DNA of 64,000 nucleotides from Aquila chrysaetos chrysaetos (Eukaryota > Chordata > Aves > Accipitriformes > Accipitridae). The translations under genes and the position numbers were made by a program. The notes below the pieces were generated by a model. It searched no databases. It worked only from the letters and a program-made list of their open reading frames with translations, and was not told where the DNA came from. The DNA lies in assembly GCF_900496995.4 (NCBI RefSeq), contig NC_044019.1, forward strand, positions 1,426,001 through 1,490,000, given 5' to 3'. This document shows positions 1 to 12,303 of the stretch, piece after piece; position 1 is the stretch's first letter; each line of letters starts with the position of its first letter.

Positions 1-3000
1 CACTGCTCTGTTCGATGCTCAGCCGCGTCTGGCCGCTGGCTCTGGGCAAGCACTCGCCCAGGAAGGGCCAGCAGCCTCTGGGGCTGCCGTGGGGAGAGGT
101 TTAACCTTCAGCTCCTCTGCGGCTTTCAATTCAACGTGCCATTTCCAAACAGAGGTCTCGGGGCTGCCAGCTCCCACCTGGGCTGGCTCTCTGCAGAAAA
201 GGGAGCCGTGGAAATGTTAGGTGAGTGCAGTTTTTCCATGCATATGTATATAGGAGTGGAGTCAGCTGCCAAAGTAAATACAACCCTTCCCTTTCCAAAA
301 ATGTCCTCCAGGAATTGTAAAGGATCCTGGAGCAAGAATTCTGTCTCAGATCCTTTATGCTTTCTATCGGGGGAAGTGTATAAACCCGCTTCTTTTTAGC
401 TCTAGCAAAGTCAACGTGCTGAGAGTGTTTTTTTTATGACATGTACCAAAGGCGCTGGGAGCCGGAGCCATGGCCATGTGTACCCCGGGCAGGGCTTACG
501 CAGAAAAACAATCCCAGTAAAGAGCTTTATAGCCACTGAGGAATGTGGAACCTCCACCAGCCCGGCCGAAGCTTGCAAAGCTAATTGCTTTGGGATTTAC
601 TCTTTGGGGGGGTCGAGTCTCCATGGTTGCTGCCTCCGAGGGTCCCAGCTGCCCTTGCGGTTCATTAGGATGCTGAACGGGGAACTAGAGATGCTTTTAG
701 GAGGCTGCAGCGGTTGTGGGGTAAGGGAAGGAGTCATGCGGTTCCCAGCTCCAGCCCTGCCTTCTCCCGTTACAGCCGGGGACCCTTCCCGCCCCAGCGG
801 GGTCCGCGCTCGGAGCCGGCGGTGGCAGCGGTGGCCGTGGTGTCCCCATGGCTGCCATGGGTGCAGAGCCAGGCACTGTCCCTGAGCCCGGCGGGACCGT
901 TCCCTACAAGGTGACCCACTGGGACCCATCCCCAGCCCGGGCAGACCTCTGGGGCAGAGATGCAGGGGATGCTTTCGGAGGCCGATGCATCCTTGTGTCT
1001 CCCAGGGCGAAGGCTGTGGTGGCCGATTGCTGCCGCTGCTTGAACCGGCACCTCGCGACGTGCCGGGAGAGCAGCCGCTCCGGGGTGCTGCGCCTGCGGC
1101 TGCCGCAGCCGCTCCCCCCAGGCCCCGGCTGGCCGGCGTGTTTTCTTTACTGATCTTTTCTTGCTCATTTAAGTGACTTTGGAAAATGGGATTTTGGCTC
1201 TTAAATCGTTCAGGGGCTTTTGAAAATTTGACTCTAAATACTTTCCGAAGTGCATTTGTATGAAGTAATTCTCTCCAACCTCCCACAGTGGTAGTCAGAT
1301 TGCATTTAATCCATCACTGAATGTTCCCGAAGGCTGGGATCTGGCACCGCGCTCCACACGGAGCCGCGGCTCGCCCCGCGCTGTGCCGGCACCGGCACTG
1401 TCGCTCGCTGCCCGGCCTCCTCCCGCCCCAGGCACCTCTCACCTGCTTGTCACCGCCTGCAAAGCCGGGGTGATGGACCCCGGCCCCTCGGCTCTGCCCG
1501 TGGCACAGCCCTGCCAGCTATCCAAGCGAGCACAGCAGTGCATCCCGGCACGCGCGGCTGGCAGGGCTCCCCTGCCGTGGGGACACCGCGGCGCACGGCC
1601 ACCGGCACGACGGGGCTCTGCTCAGCAGAAGCACTGCTAACGCCCGGCCGCCAGCCCAGCCCCAGGCCCCTTCCCACCCCCACGGCAGATTTTCCTGCTG
1701 AGCACCAAGGGCTGGTTTTCAGAGAACAATTATCCGTCTTGTGGAAACATGGAAACGATATTCCAATGCACGGGGCTGATTCGATTACGTCCGTGACCCA
1801 CCGAAATTAAGTTAAGGCATTTTTCAGCCCTAGATTGAATTATTTCTCCTCCCTCTCTTTCGTTCCTCCTGTGCAGAGCAGCAGGATGGCTGGGATGGGG
1901 CTTTTGGGGGGCAGCGAACCTGGAAGCCCGCGAGCAGCCCCTGGGTGCAGCAGTGCCCACGCACCCAGGCCTCGGTGCTGCTGAGGTGCCAGGAGCCCTT
2001 GCCGGCTCGCTTACGGCCGCTGGCAAGGCGAGCTCGATGCCGGTCTTCAAGGCAGCGTCTGTCACTCCCCTGGGAGGCCGGGGCCACCGTGGAGCCCTGG
2101 CACGGCAGGCAGGCGCAGAGCTGCCAGAGGTTAGAGGCAGCAGAGCTGCTAAATCCTGCGCTAAGCCCGGCTTCCCTCTCCCGCTGGGAAGGACAGCCTT
2201 CAGCAGCGGCTCGGCACAGTCGGCACCCGGCCCCGCGCTGCTGCGCCTGTGTCCCAGGACGAGCCGTGTCTGGGGACAAGCCATGTCCAGGGCAGCAGTG
2301 CCGCCGGCAGCCGCGGCCACGTGCACCCTCACAGGCACGCTCATCCCTGGTGGCCCACGTGGACCATTCAGGATGGCACCGTGGGGACACCGCCGAGCAC
2401 GAAGCGATTGCCCCTGGTGCTCCGGCACAGCGGGGCAGAGGGAAGGAGCCGGTGGCCCTCTGCAGCGGGGTAGCCAGGGCGGCACGGCCAGGGTGGCACG
2501 GCTGCACCCCAGGCTCCGTCCCGGCAAAGGGGCAGGCGTGGGGGCCGCAGAGGAGCGAGCCGGCGCGGGGGCGATGACAGGTGGGAGAGGCCGGCACAGA
2601 GCGAGGCTGCAGCCGATGGTTCACTCTGTGGGACAGAGGAATGTCTGTGCTGGCTAATGAGTCTGCGTGCGGAGGAAATGCTTTGCCAGTGAGAGCTCCG
2701 GTTAAACAAGGCCGGTCCGTTTCTGCAGGAGCCACCGTGCCGGTGGAGGCCCCTCCATGCTCTGCCTTGCACCTGGGCTCCCTGGCACCAGGGGCTGTAG
2801 GTGGGATTAGGTCTAGGGCAGGAAAGCCAGCGCTGCCAGGGCACGGCAGCCACAGGGCCAAGACGGTGGCAGAGCATTTTCTGCCAGCAGCCGTCCCGCT
2901 GGGGCTGCTGTCCCCGAGCAGCAGGTGACGGTGCACTGCAGTTCAGCGGGGCTCAGCTGTGGCCAGGAGCAGCCTCGGGGCTGCTCTAAGCTGCTCGCCG

Positions 3001-3949
3001 TGGCCTGCGGTAGGGACCAGCTCTGGGTGGACCCCCAGGCCTGCCCGCTCGGGGCACGGAAGGGACCCCTGCCCCTGCCGCAGGCCTATCCGCCTGCACG
3101 GGGCAGAGCACATCAGCATTCCTGGGAGCAGGGTCTGGCCCCGCGGCTGCCGCTCGCCGAGGGAAGGCATTGAGGGGGGATTAGCCGTCTGATGCCCCCC
3201 CCCTTGCTCAGGCGCTTAATACAGAAAACAAACACCCTTGTGCGCCCCGGTGGCCTCGATCCAGACGGGCTTTCTCCATGCCCGTTGCCTGAGCAACCCT
3301 AATCTGCCTCCCGGGGCACACCGGGGCCCTGCACCCCCCCCCGGGCCCGTGCACCCCAGCAGCTGCGGCAGTGCCGGTGGTGTCCCGGCTGTGCCTGGCA
3401 CGCGGCTGCCAGCGGGACGCCATGACTCCTCCGCCTCGGGAACGGGAAGCACACGGTGGCTGGGAAAGGCTGGAGGTGTGGGCTGTGGGCACCCCACTTC
3501 CCCGGGATCGGGGCACCTCCGTCCCAGTGCATGATTTGAAACTGTGCCGAACCAAGAGCCGGCAGGACCTGGCTGTGCCAGCACCACATTTCCCTGCTTT
3601 CCCACTCAGGGCAGGAGGATTTTGGGGGTGATGAAGTCCCCTCTGCCATAGCAAAGGTGGGGAGCAACTCCTGCTCGCACTGGCCCTGTGCCTGCAAAGG
3701 GAACGGGTGGTGGGTTTGGGGGAGCATGGGAGCAAGAAGGGGAAAGAGGGTTGAACCCCAATCTGCCCCGTCTGAGGGCAGCGTTGGAGGCAGGCAGCAC
3801 CCGGTTCTGGGTGCTTTGCAGACGAAGGGAGCTCTTTTCCACCCCCGTGGCTGCTATTGCTGCCATCAGCATCCCCGGGGCACCGGGCATCCCTGCACCA
3901 GGCGAGGGCAGAGCGGGTCCGGGGGTGTGTGCCGTGCCCATGGGCCCCA
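1..3949. other. GC-rich non-coding DNA upstream of COL8A2
   Basis: No exon of a known gene could be recognised on either strand. By conserved gene order the next gene beyond the window start should be TRAPPC3, transcribed towards COL8A2, but none of its peptides is visible here. Several long open frames exist (for example 1830-2936 on the minus strand), but they are rich in Pro, Ala, Arg and Gly as expected of stop-poor GC-rich DNA, and they show no domain. Some AT-rich islands (for example 200-440 and 1150-1330) are embedded in the GC-rich background and could be regulatory. Confidence 0.5.
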
Positions 3950-4128
3950 TGCCCACCCCCTGGGCTGGTGGGGAAGGGGCCGAGTGCCCTCTGCTCCCAC
4001 CCCGCCGGTGTGCCGGGGGCCGGGGCGGGGGGGGTGCCCGCACTTTTACTGATTTATTTTGCGCGCCGTCTCCCTCCTGCGACGGAGAACCGGAGAAGCG
4101 CTGCCGGGCTGCCACCTCCGGGGCGGGT

Positions 4129-4182
4129 GGGAGAAAAAAAAAAAAAGAAAGAAAAAAAAAAAAAAGAGGGAAAAGGAAGAAA
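4129..4182 (+). repeat. 54-nt pure purine tract
   Basis: An uninterrupted purine run made mainly of A with scattered G, read on the plus strand. It sits immediately 5' of the (CAGCC)n repeat inside the CpG island. Homopurine-homopyrimidine tracts near promoters can adopt triplex (H-DNA) structure and often vary in length. Function here is unknown. Confidence 0.9.
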
Positions 4183-4185
4183 TCG

Positions 4186-4230
4186 CAGCCCAGCCCAGCC
4201 CAGCCCAGCCCAGCCCAGCCCGGCCCGGCC
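4186..4230 (+). repeat. (CAGCC)7 pentanucleotide repeat plus two CGGCC units
   Basis: Seven perfect CAGCC units (4186-4220) are followed by two CGGCC units, inside the candidate COL8A2 promoter or first exon. Further degenerate GCTCCGC/GCATCTCCC iterations follow up to about 4320. Such pentamers are prone to length variation. Confidence 0.9.
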
Positions 4231-4467
4231 CCGCGCTGCCCGCTCCGCTCCGCATCTCCCCGCATCTCCCGGCTCGGCTCCGCTCCGCACCGCCCCGCAG
4301 GGCTCCGCTCCGCCCCGCACCGGCCCGGCCCGCCCGCCCGCTCCGCCCCGCGGCGGGGGTGCCCGGCCCGGCCCGTCCTGGCCCGTCGTGTCCCGGTCCG
4401 GCCCGGCCCGTCTCGCCCGCTCCCCGGCGGCGGCAGCCCGCGCCCGCCCGAGCCGCGCTCCGCCCAG
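4231..4467 (+). other. COL8A2: candidate non-coding first exon of COL8A2
   Basis: The 3' boundary is supported by a near-perfect donor (CAG|GTAAGG with the exon ending at 4467). The 5' boundary is not visible and is set arbitrarily after the repeat. The sequence is almost pure GC and has no convincing reading frame. It would join to the acceptor at 28166, whose exon carries only 17 nt of leader before the start codon, so nearly all of the 5' UTR must come from an upstream exon such as this one. 5' RACE or cDNA would decide. Confidence 0.4.
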
Positions 4468-7400
4468 GTAAGGGCTCCGCTCCCCGGGTCCCCGGTCCCC
4501 GGTTCCCCGCGCTCACCTGGGCGTCCCCCGCGGGTCGCGCCGGGCTCGGACGGGAGGAAAAATCTCTTGAATGTCTCGGTCACGAGTCCCTGTAATTCTG
4601 ATTACTTTTCCCCATGCAGAGAGGAATACTGCGAGGACGCTTCCAAACGCCTCTTTCCAGGCGAGGTCCTAGCCTGCGTGCTTTTCTTTATTTCTTTTTC
4701 CCTTTTGTCATCCCTTCTTTTTCCCCTGACCCACTTTAATCGCGTGCCTTTTCCGATGAACCGTACCCAGAGGCTTCGCCGGGTTCGGGAACCAGGCAGA
4801 CGGAGCCGTGCCCTAACGTTCAGACCTTGCTTTCTGCTGTTACAAAATATGTTTGTGGGAACAAAAGTGTTTTGGGGGAAAGTGCCGTGACCTTTGGGAT
4901 CGCCGCTGCTGGCACATCGGCGCGGCTCGGTGCCGTGGCCCCGCCGGGAGGGTGTCCCCTCCCGTGGCTGCAAACATCTGCCCCCGACGGGTCCCGGGTA
5001 GCGGCAGGATCAGGGCAGCTCACCGCGGCTCCATCCACAGACACCTTGGGAAATACAAGGTGCTTATTTTATTTGGTTTTTTTAAGAGCGTTGCTGTTAA
5101 TTGGCTCCTGATCTACCAGGTTCCCCGGCTTTGACCGTTCCCAGTAAGCCAGGAAAGATCCCCCCTGTACGGTCGCCCCAGGCGAGGCAATAACCCACCG
5201 GAGATACTTTCTCATCTGTGGGCAGCTTTGCTATAAGGAACATGTTTAATAAATCATAAGGCCGGTGAATTCCTGGGATTTTTATTGCTTCTGTAAAAAT
5301 GCAGTTTTGATCCGTCTGTGAGGGACACTGGGAAACAAAGCTGCTCCTTTCAGAGCCGGATCCTACGGATTTAGGACACCGAGCTGGCGGCGGGGCCGGC
5401 GGCTGCGAGCCCCCCCGGGCAGGGGCAGCACCGTGGTGGGCGGCGGGAGAGGGGGGCTCCCGGGGCAGGCCCCAGCCGCGCTCGGGTTTTCTGCCTCTGC
5501 TTTTTGAGGGACTGAGCATGAACTGGGTGCCCGGAGCCCCGTCTTGGCTTCCCTCGCGCCGCCGGGGCTGGGGACACGACCGCGTGCGCAAGCTGAGGCA
5601 GCAATGCCAGGGGAAACATCACAGCTGGAAACCCAGTGAGGCTGCGCTGGGCTTCGAATTACATTTTTCCTCCTCGCCCTATTGCCCAAGGGGGAAAAAA
5701 GCAGCAAAAAACAAACTGCTAAAAAAAGGGAGAGATTCTTGTAGGAAGAATAGCCCGGTTTCCATCAGCCAGGCTGACCCGATCTCCCCCGGCAGCGGGG
5801 CCGCGGATTGCCCCGGCGTGTTTGGGCAGAGGAATGGAAATAAAGTGATTTTCTTTATTTGCTTGTTCCAATCTGAAAACTGGGGTTTAGGGGTGGGAGC
5901 TGAGCCGAAACGTGAAAGGCACACGGAGACGTGAACCCAGGAGCTGTCAGGAGGTCATCGGGATTTCAGAAAACATGAGTGCCGTGGCCAGGGGAGTTGG
6001 TTATGGGTTGAAGCGGGCGGTGGAGGGTGCCCGGCTCTGCCCCAGCTGCGCTGGCTCAAACCGACAGCCCGGTCTGCCCTTGGCCGCTGAGCTGTCCTGC
6101 ATAAGCAGCGGTTTGGTGATCGGGATTTGTCCCCATCTCCTGCCATGCCTTTGTTTTAGGCTGCACGGAGCCCGGCCGCAATAGCAGAGGCGGAGAGGGA
6201 GCTTTTCTTTGTACAGGGGAAGCATTTAAATTCTTTACAGTGATTCATATATTCCATTCATATGAAACACAGTCCTGCGGAGTGTGAATGGGGACTGCTG
6301 GGGGATTTTTTTTAAGGCAATAAGCCCTAGAAGTGTCAAAAGTTATTCACACCTTGGTGAAATCAAGGATATTTCTGTCCGTGGCTCTTGGCAGGGGCTC
6401 AGCACTGCTCGCCTTGTGTCGGGTTTTCAGTTTCCCACTTGGATACGGTGCGGGGGGAGTGCGGGGGCAGCCCTCTCGCTCCCACTGCCCGGCTCTGTAA
6501 GCGTTTCTCGGTGCTTTCTCAGCCCCCGGGGGGGGGCCCGGCACAGGCTGTGCCCGGGGGTCGCGGGGCAGCCCCCAGCGCTCGGCCCCACAGGGGTTCG
6601 GACCCCCGTGGGTCACGCGCCCAGAAAGCCCCCGGGGCTGGAAAGCAGCTGTGTCTCGGTGAGCCTGTGGCTGGGTGAGATGCTGCCCCTCGCGTTTCAC
6701 CACTCGTGGGGCGACCACCGAGGCTGTGACCGAAGCTACAGGCAGGCTGTCCCCGTCCCCCCGTCCCCCGTCTGCCCCCCATCACGGGGGACATGAGCTG
6801 GGCCAGCGAAGGGACGGGCCGTGCGAGCATCCCAGCCTCGCAGGACCTGCAGGATGGCTTCACACGTCCGGCACAAGCCGGTGTCCCTCCGGCAACTGCT
6901 CTGCAGCGGCTGTGCCTGCTTCAGCACCGAGAAACCCCTTCCCCTCCTGGGACTTTTGGGGGGTGCTGCCCGGGGCGGCCCGGCTGGGACCTCGACGAGA
7001 GGCTCCAGGGGTCAGGCACGGCCCTGGGGGCACTGACCTGCTCTGGGGCGGCTGCCAAGTCCCCGTTGGGGAGCGTTAGTTTGGGGGGAAATCGAGTGGA
7101 GTGGCTGGGGGCCGAGAGGTGCGGGGGCATCGCCCCGCTGCCAGGATGTGCCCCAGGTGCGGGGCCAGCACCCGCGGGGGGCTCTCGCCTCTGCCAGCCG
7201 CTCCGGGATGCTTTGAGCCACTGTAAATCCTCTCCGAAGGAACTGGGAAGACAGTTTTATGGCTGCTGGGGAGGAAGATTAGCAGGGTGTTGTTTTCAGA
7301 GCTGATCCATCACGGGACGCAGGCGCTGCGTGGTGCATCCGAGCGCTCGGCTGCTGGCGGGCGGCGCAGCCTTTCCTGTGAAGGTTGAGATAAAAACGCC

Positions 7401-10400
7401 TGCTTTTAATGTTCTGTCTGCTCTTGGGATCTGTGATGTGAGTGACAAAACCACCTCTGTGGGCCCCGGGCCCCACGCCCGTGCAGCAGCCGGGCTCCTC
7501 GTGAGCCGGGGGAATGGCAGATCGAGGGGATTTGGGCAACGGCACCTGCAAAAGGCATTAACCCCAGTGGAGAGGGCGTGCGGGGCCGGTCGGTCCCTGC
7601 CCGTCCTCACGCACTCCCTCTGTCATTCTCTCGTATTTCAGCTTGTCTGCAGCCCAGGAAGGAGCAAAGTTTCCATTCCCCTGTGCTAAAGAAAATGTCT
7701 GTGACAATAAAACCTAATAGTTCAGGAGGGGGAGGGATAAAAAGGCACCGAATTGCGTTTGTCTTCCCCCAGTTTCTCCCTCCCAGCCCCTTCCCTGTGG
7801 GAGGGGGTGCAGGCCGTCAGCTCTGTTGGGGATGCGCTGGGCTCCAAGCCTCCCCACTCCCCCATGTGCTCAGTCACTGGCTAATTAGAGAGGCTAATTA
7901 ACTGCCTTAACAAAGGTGGAGGGGGGCATTGACTCTCACCCACTCCCTCCTTTGCACCCAGGGGTTCCCCGTGCTGGACATTTTGGGGAGAGGGACTGGG
8001 TGCTGCTGGAAACCTGGCTGTGTCCTGCAGCAATCCCGTGGGAGCAGAGCCCTCGGGGGTGGCAGGCGAAGCCAGGGGTGATGCCCAACGCCGCTGGCTC
8101 CCCCGGGCTCTCCCCTCCCGGTCAGGGCTCAGCCGCACGTTGCTTCCCCTGCGTGGCGACTTGGACGCCGGCACAGACATAATAAACCGCTTTTCCTTTT
8201 CCCCTTGTCACCGGAGCCGTTCCTGAGTCACATCCCTGGCCGCCTGGCCTCTTCCCCAGAGCTGTCTGCTCTGGCTGCGTAAGCCTGCACATCGGCTGCG
8301 AACTTCAAAGCGATGAGATCCAATCTGGCTGCGAAGGGTCCTGGCTGGATGGCAGCGCACCGGGGAAACATCTGCACGGGGTCCGGGGGGTGCAGGGGCC
8401 AGGGCGGCCGGTGGGATGCTCTGCTCTGCTCTGCAAAGCCTGGCTCCCCACTGGGCATCGCTCAGCCACTCTCAAGGAGCTGCAGGAGCTGGTCCCTTCG
8501 CCAGGGCCACCTTCTGCCCCGTACCCCCGTGTCCTCGCAGGAGCATCCCACCAGGGACCCCACGGCTCCCGCTGGCTGCTGCCTCCCTGCAGAGCTCCCA
8601 GGCTTGGCCAGGGTGCTGCAGGTGGGAGATGGGTGCTATCAAAAATGAGGTGGGAGAAAAAAGGAGCCGAAGGCGGCCATGTGAGGGTTTCTGTTGTACC
8701 CTCACCCTGTTCACTGCAGAGCGCTCCTATGACCCCTGGCCCCGGCGTCAGCTGCACTCACGGAGCAAAGCTGCAGATCGCAGGCAGAAACTGCAGCCAA
8801 AATCTGCAGAGCAGCCGGGTCTCATCTCCACGACCTTCCCTGGGGCCGAGCCCATCCCGCTGGCCCATCTGGAGATGTTTGTCCTCAGAGGCTCTTCCAG
8901 GCGCCTCTGTCTAGGACAGGGCTTGGCAAGAAGCAGCCAGGGAGGAAGACAATGATCTCGATGTCCACCTGCGATGGATGCAGAGACGGAGGCGAGGGCT
9001 TTCCCAGCTTTGGATATTTTTCACCAAAAAACTGAGTCCCTATATCTTGCATTGAAGTGCAGCACTCCCAGCACAAGCTCTGCCTTCCCTGGGCAGGATA
9101 TGTCCCCAGGAACTCCCCCAAACCAGCAGACTTCTGCAAACCTGCTGCAAACCGGAGCGGCCCAGCAGTGCCAGACCCCTGGGATCTCACAGCGCTGCCT
9201 GTGCCTGCCCTGCAGTTCTCTCTGGCCATCGCCGAGAGCCTCTTTATTGTTCTTGCGGAGGGTTTTGTTTCACTGCTGCCTTCCAAGTTCCCAGGGATCT
9301 AAATTCTAAAGCAGGGTCTTGTAAAAAGCCCTGTCCAGATGGATGAGATGATATTGCTGGTATCAGATGAGATCTATCCCCTGTCTTTATCCGCAGACAA
9401 TGCAACAGTGGGAGCAAACAAGGATACGGCCTTTCTTCGGAGGCACATTAGCCAAATAAGAGCCTTCTCTTTGTTTTGTACCGAAACCCAAGACCCAGCG
9501 GCCAGACCACCTCGCGTAGCTGCCCTGATCTCCGCAGCCACAGCCACGCGAGGATTTACCCCTCTTGCTGCAAAATGCCCCGTGCCCAAGTTGCGGGCAG
9601 GGCAGGGCAGACGGGTCCTGCCCGTTGCATTGCGAGGATGTTTCCTTTCCTGCGCCCGCTGCCAGGGGGCCGTGTGTCAGTGCCCCCAGGGCCGGGCAGG
9701 TCTCTGTGCTGCTGCAGGGATGGAGCAGTGCTCGGGGCTCCTCTGCTCTCGGGCAAAGAGACACGAACCCGACACCTGCCAAAGGTGGAAGTTGCTTTGG
9801 TTGTGCCCCATCTTTAAGGGAGAGCTGAGTCCATTCAGCCAAGGATCAGGGCCGTGCGGAGCAGCCGAGTGCGCTCTGTGCACAATGCTTGCAGTGATGC
9901 TTAAAGCCTGCGGCCAATTCACCTGCTTTCAGATTTCATTACAAGTCCTAAAATTCAGCCCAGGTTTGTTTTAAGAAGTTACCAGAGGCTGAGAGAGCCT
10001 GGGGCTGATTTATGGCTTCCCATCAAAATCATGTGGTTTTACCACGAAACTTGGAAGCTCTGGCTGCATTTTTTCTTTGGAGATTTTGGCTTTGCTCCAG
10101 CCTCAGCTCTGAGGGGCGAGAGTGTGAATCCAGGGTGTGCATCAGGGCTGGAGCATTTGGGTGCTGCAAGTGAAATGGAGGAGATACAGATTGCCGCAAA
10201 GAGAATATTTAATGTCAGGACAACACAGCCATCTTTCTCAGGGAACCACCGATAAGGCGACGGGATGCTTGGCACGGAGGGGAGCTGCAACAGTTCCTTT
10301 GCTTTCAATGTGGCTTTAATTTCAACACTTGCCACTTATCGCCCTTGCATCCTGCTCACTGTTCAGCAGCTCGATGTCAGCAACCGAGAGCAACGTCCCC

Positions 10401-12279
10401 CACCGCGCCTGCGTGCGCAGGGAGGTTGTGAAGTCCCGCTGCTCTTCTCAGAGCCCTGCTCCCGGACCCGCGGGGTGAGCTGCTGGTGCCCACCGGGGTT
10501 AAATATGTGGGCTTTTGCCAGAGAAGCATATTTTCAGCCTCAAACATGCATTGTCAATGACTGCAGAAAGGTATTTCTCAGCTGCTCCAGTGTCCTGTAA
10601 GCCAGCCAGCCAGCGGAGAGAAACAAGACTACTTTTATTGCTATTTCTTCATATTTCCTGATATTGCCAGTCTGGCGCTCACAACCCACAGGCAGATCCC
10701 CGAAGGTCCTGGGTTTGGATTACAGCGGCGATACTTTTGTCTTTTCTTTGCCTTTAATTTCAGTTGCTTTGGGCCCCAAAGGGCTCAGGCCGATAAACCC
10801 ACCCACTGCAGCCAGGCGGGCAGAGACAGCAGCCCCCCGGGGTGAGCAGCCCGGGCATCGAGAGCGGACCACAAACCAGGCCAGCGTGGGCGATGCGGGG
10901 CCGTGCCCAGGCACCTCGGGCGCAGCTGGGACTGGGACCAGTGCTGGGGCATCCCCATCGCCACAGCAGCACGAGGGTCCCGGTGCCCAGCGACTGCTGT
11001 GTGCCCACAGACCTCTGAGGGTCACGTTGGGGGAGTCTCGGCTGCCGGCTCGTGGATGATGCGTGAACAGACAAAAATAGTGCTTTGCGTTACGTAAATA
11101 ACAAGGTCAGGGCAGCTGCGAGCTGCTCCGGCCACGAGCGAGTGCCGCGTCCTGCCAAGCAACCCCTGGCGCGGGGGCTGGCGGGACAGCAGAGAGTCGC
11201 TTCGGGGCTTGGGTGGCTTTGTGGTTTTAATTTAGTGGCTTTTTAAAGTAAAGATGAACGGGGGAGCTGGGCAGCGTCGCATCAGTTCCCCTGTCTGCTT
11301 CCAAAGGAAGCTGGTGGGGCCGCACCGAGCGCCAGCGGCTCCATGCCCGCTTCCCGAACCTCGGCTCGCTCCTTCCCACCGCCAGCACAGAAACGTCTGC
11401 GCTGCAAACAGACCTTGTCCTTGCCAAACGCTGCACCGTGCCGCACTGCGCCGGCTAGGAAGCGCCAGCTCACGTGGCACGGACCCGGTGTGAGATGCTT
11501 GGGTGTCCGGCACCGCTCCTCTGGCCGGGGCGCATTTGATGCTGCTCGGCACGTCCGCCAATGCTTTTTTCCATTACGTGTTCTCCCGAAGCTGTTTCTT
11601 AAAGACCACGTGTTATGTTATTGCCGAATATAGACTATGAGCTGGGACAAGACCTCAGAGCTCCTCCGAGCAGTTATAAGCAGAGCTATACAATGAGTTT
11701 GTAATTATTTTATACCAAGCCCTGTATTTTCCTCCCCGCAGGGAAAGGCCAATAGAGCGAACAAGAGCAGGCCCATGCCAAACCATGCCCAGGCAGTGCT
11801 TTTATGAAATCTTGGGTTCGTAAGAATTAATTTCATTTAAAACATTCTTTTCGTTTCTCATAAAGCGCAGCAAATCCGTGGTACTTAGGGCAGGAATGCA
11901 GCGAAAGCGCTGCCGGGCAGGCAGCAAATTACCTGCGGCAGATGAGCCGTGGCGGCGGGGTCGCCCGTGGTCCGGACCTGTGCTGGCCTCGGCTTACTCC
12001 GGGCATCCGGCTGGGAGGAAGAGAGGTGTTGGAATAACTGTCTTGGATGCACTTGGGTATGGGACTCCGGCAGCACCCCCATCCCGTCCCGCGCTCCCAG
12101 GGGATGTGGGAGTTTGGGCATGTTTATCCCCAAAGTTCAGGTGAACGCCAGCGTGGCCGTTTCCCAGCCCAGTGCCTGTGTGCTGCGGGGCTGTGGCATC
12201 CTGCACGGGTGGGACAGGGCGTTACGAATCGTTCGTTTGAGTCCTCTGGCTGGTGGCGGCTGGTCCAGGGATGAAACCT

Positions 12280-12303
12280 GGCCAGAAACCCGGCCAGAAA
12301 CCC
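12280..12303 (+). repeat. perfect tandem duplication of a 12-mer
   Basis: GGCCAGAAACCC occurs twice back to back (12280-12291 and 12292-12303) within the GC-rich intron. It is a short local duplication with no evident function. Confidence 0.85.

Larger units (their letters stand above)
3950..4560 (+). promoter_or_regulatory. COL8A2: CpG island, candidate COL8A2 promoter
   Basis: This is a dense run of CG dinucleotides and GC-box-like CCGCCC/GGGCGG stretches. It ends in an exon-like segment with a consensus donor (CAG|GTAAGG, GT at 4468-4469). It lies about 24 kb upstream of the first coding exon of COL8A2 on the same strand, and human COL8A2 also spans roughly 30 kb because of distant non-coding 5' exons. 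No clear TATA box is seen at a convincing position. Assignment to COL8A2 is inference from strand, position and the donor. An unrelated transcript starting here cannot be excluded. Confidence 0.55.

Noticed and set aside
1830-2936. 368-codon open frame on the minus strand
   Set aside because: Same GC-driven pattern with no recognisable motif, splice structure or promoter context.
1-4000. Possible TRAPPC3 3' exons expected from gene order
   Set aside because: No TRAPPC3-like peptide is seen on the plus strand. The gene is presumably beyond the window start.
3688-4890. 400-codon plus-strand open frame across the CpG island
   Set aside because: It runs through the purine tract (poly-Lys) and the CAGCC repeat (Ala/Gln/Pro), and reads past the good GTAAGG donor. 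Low-complexity artefact.
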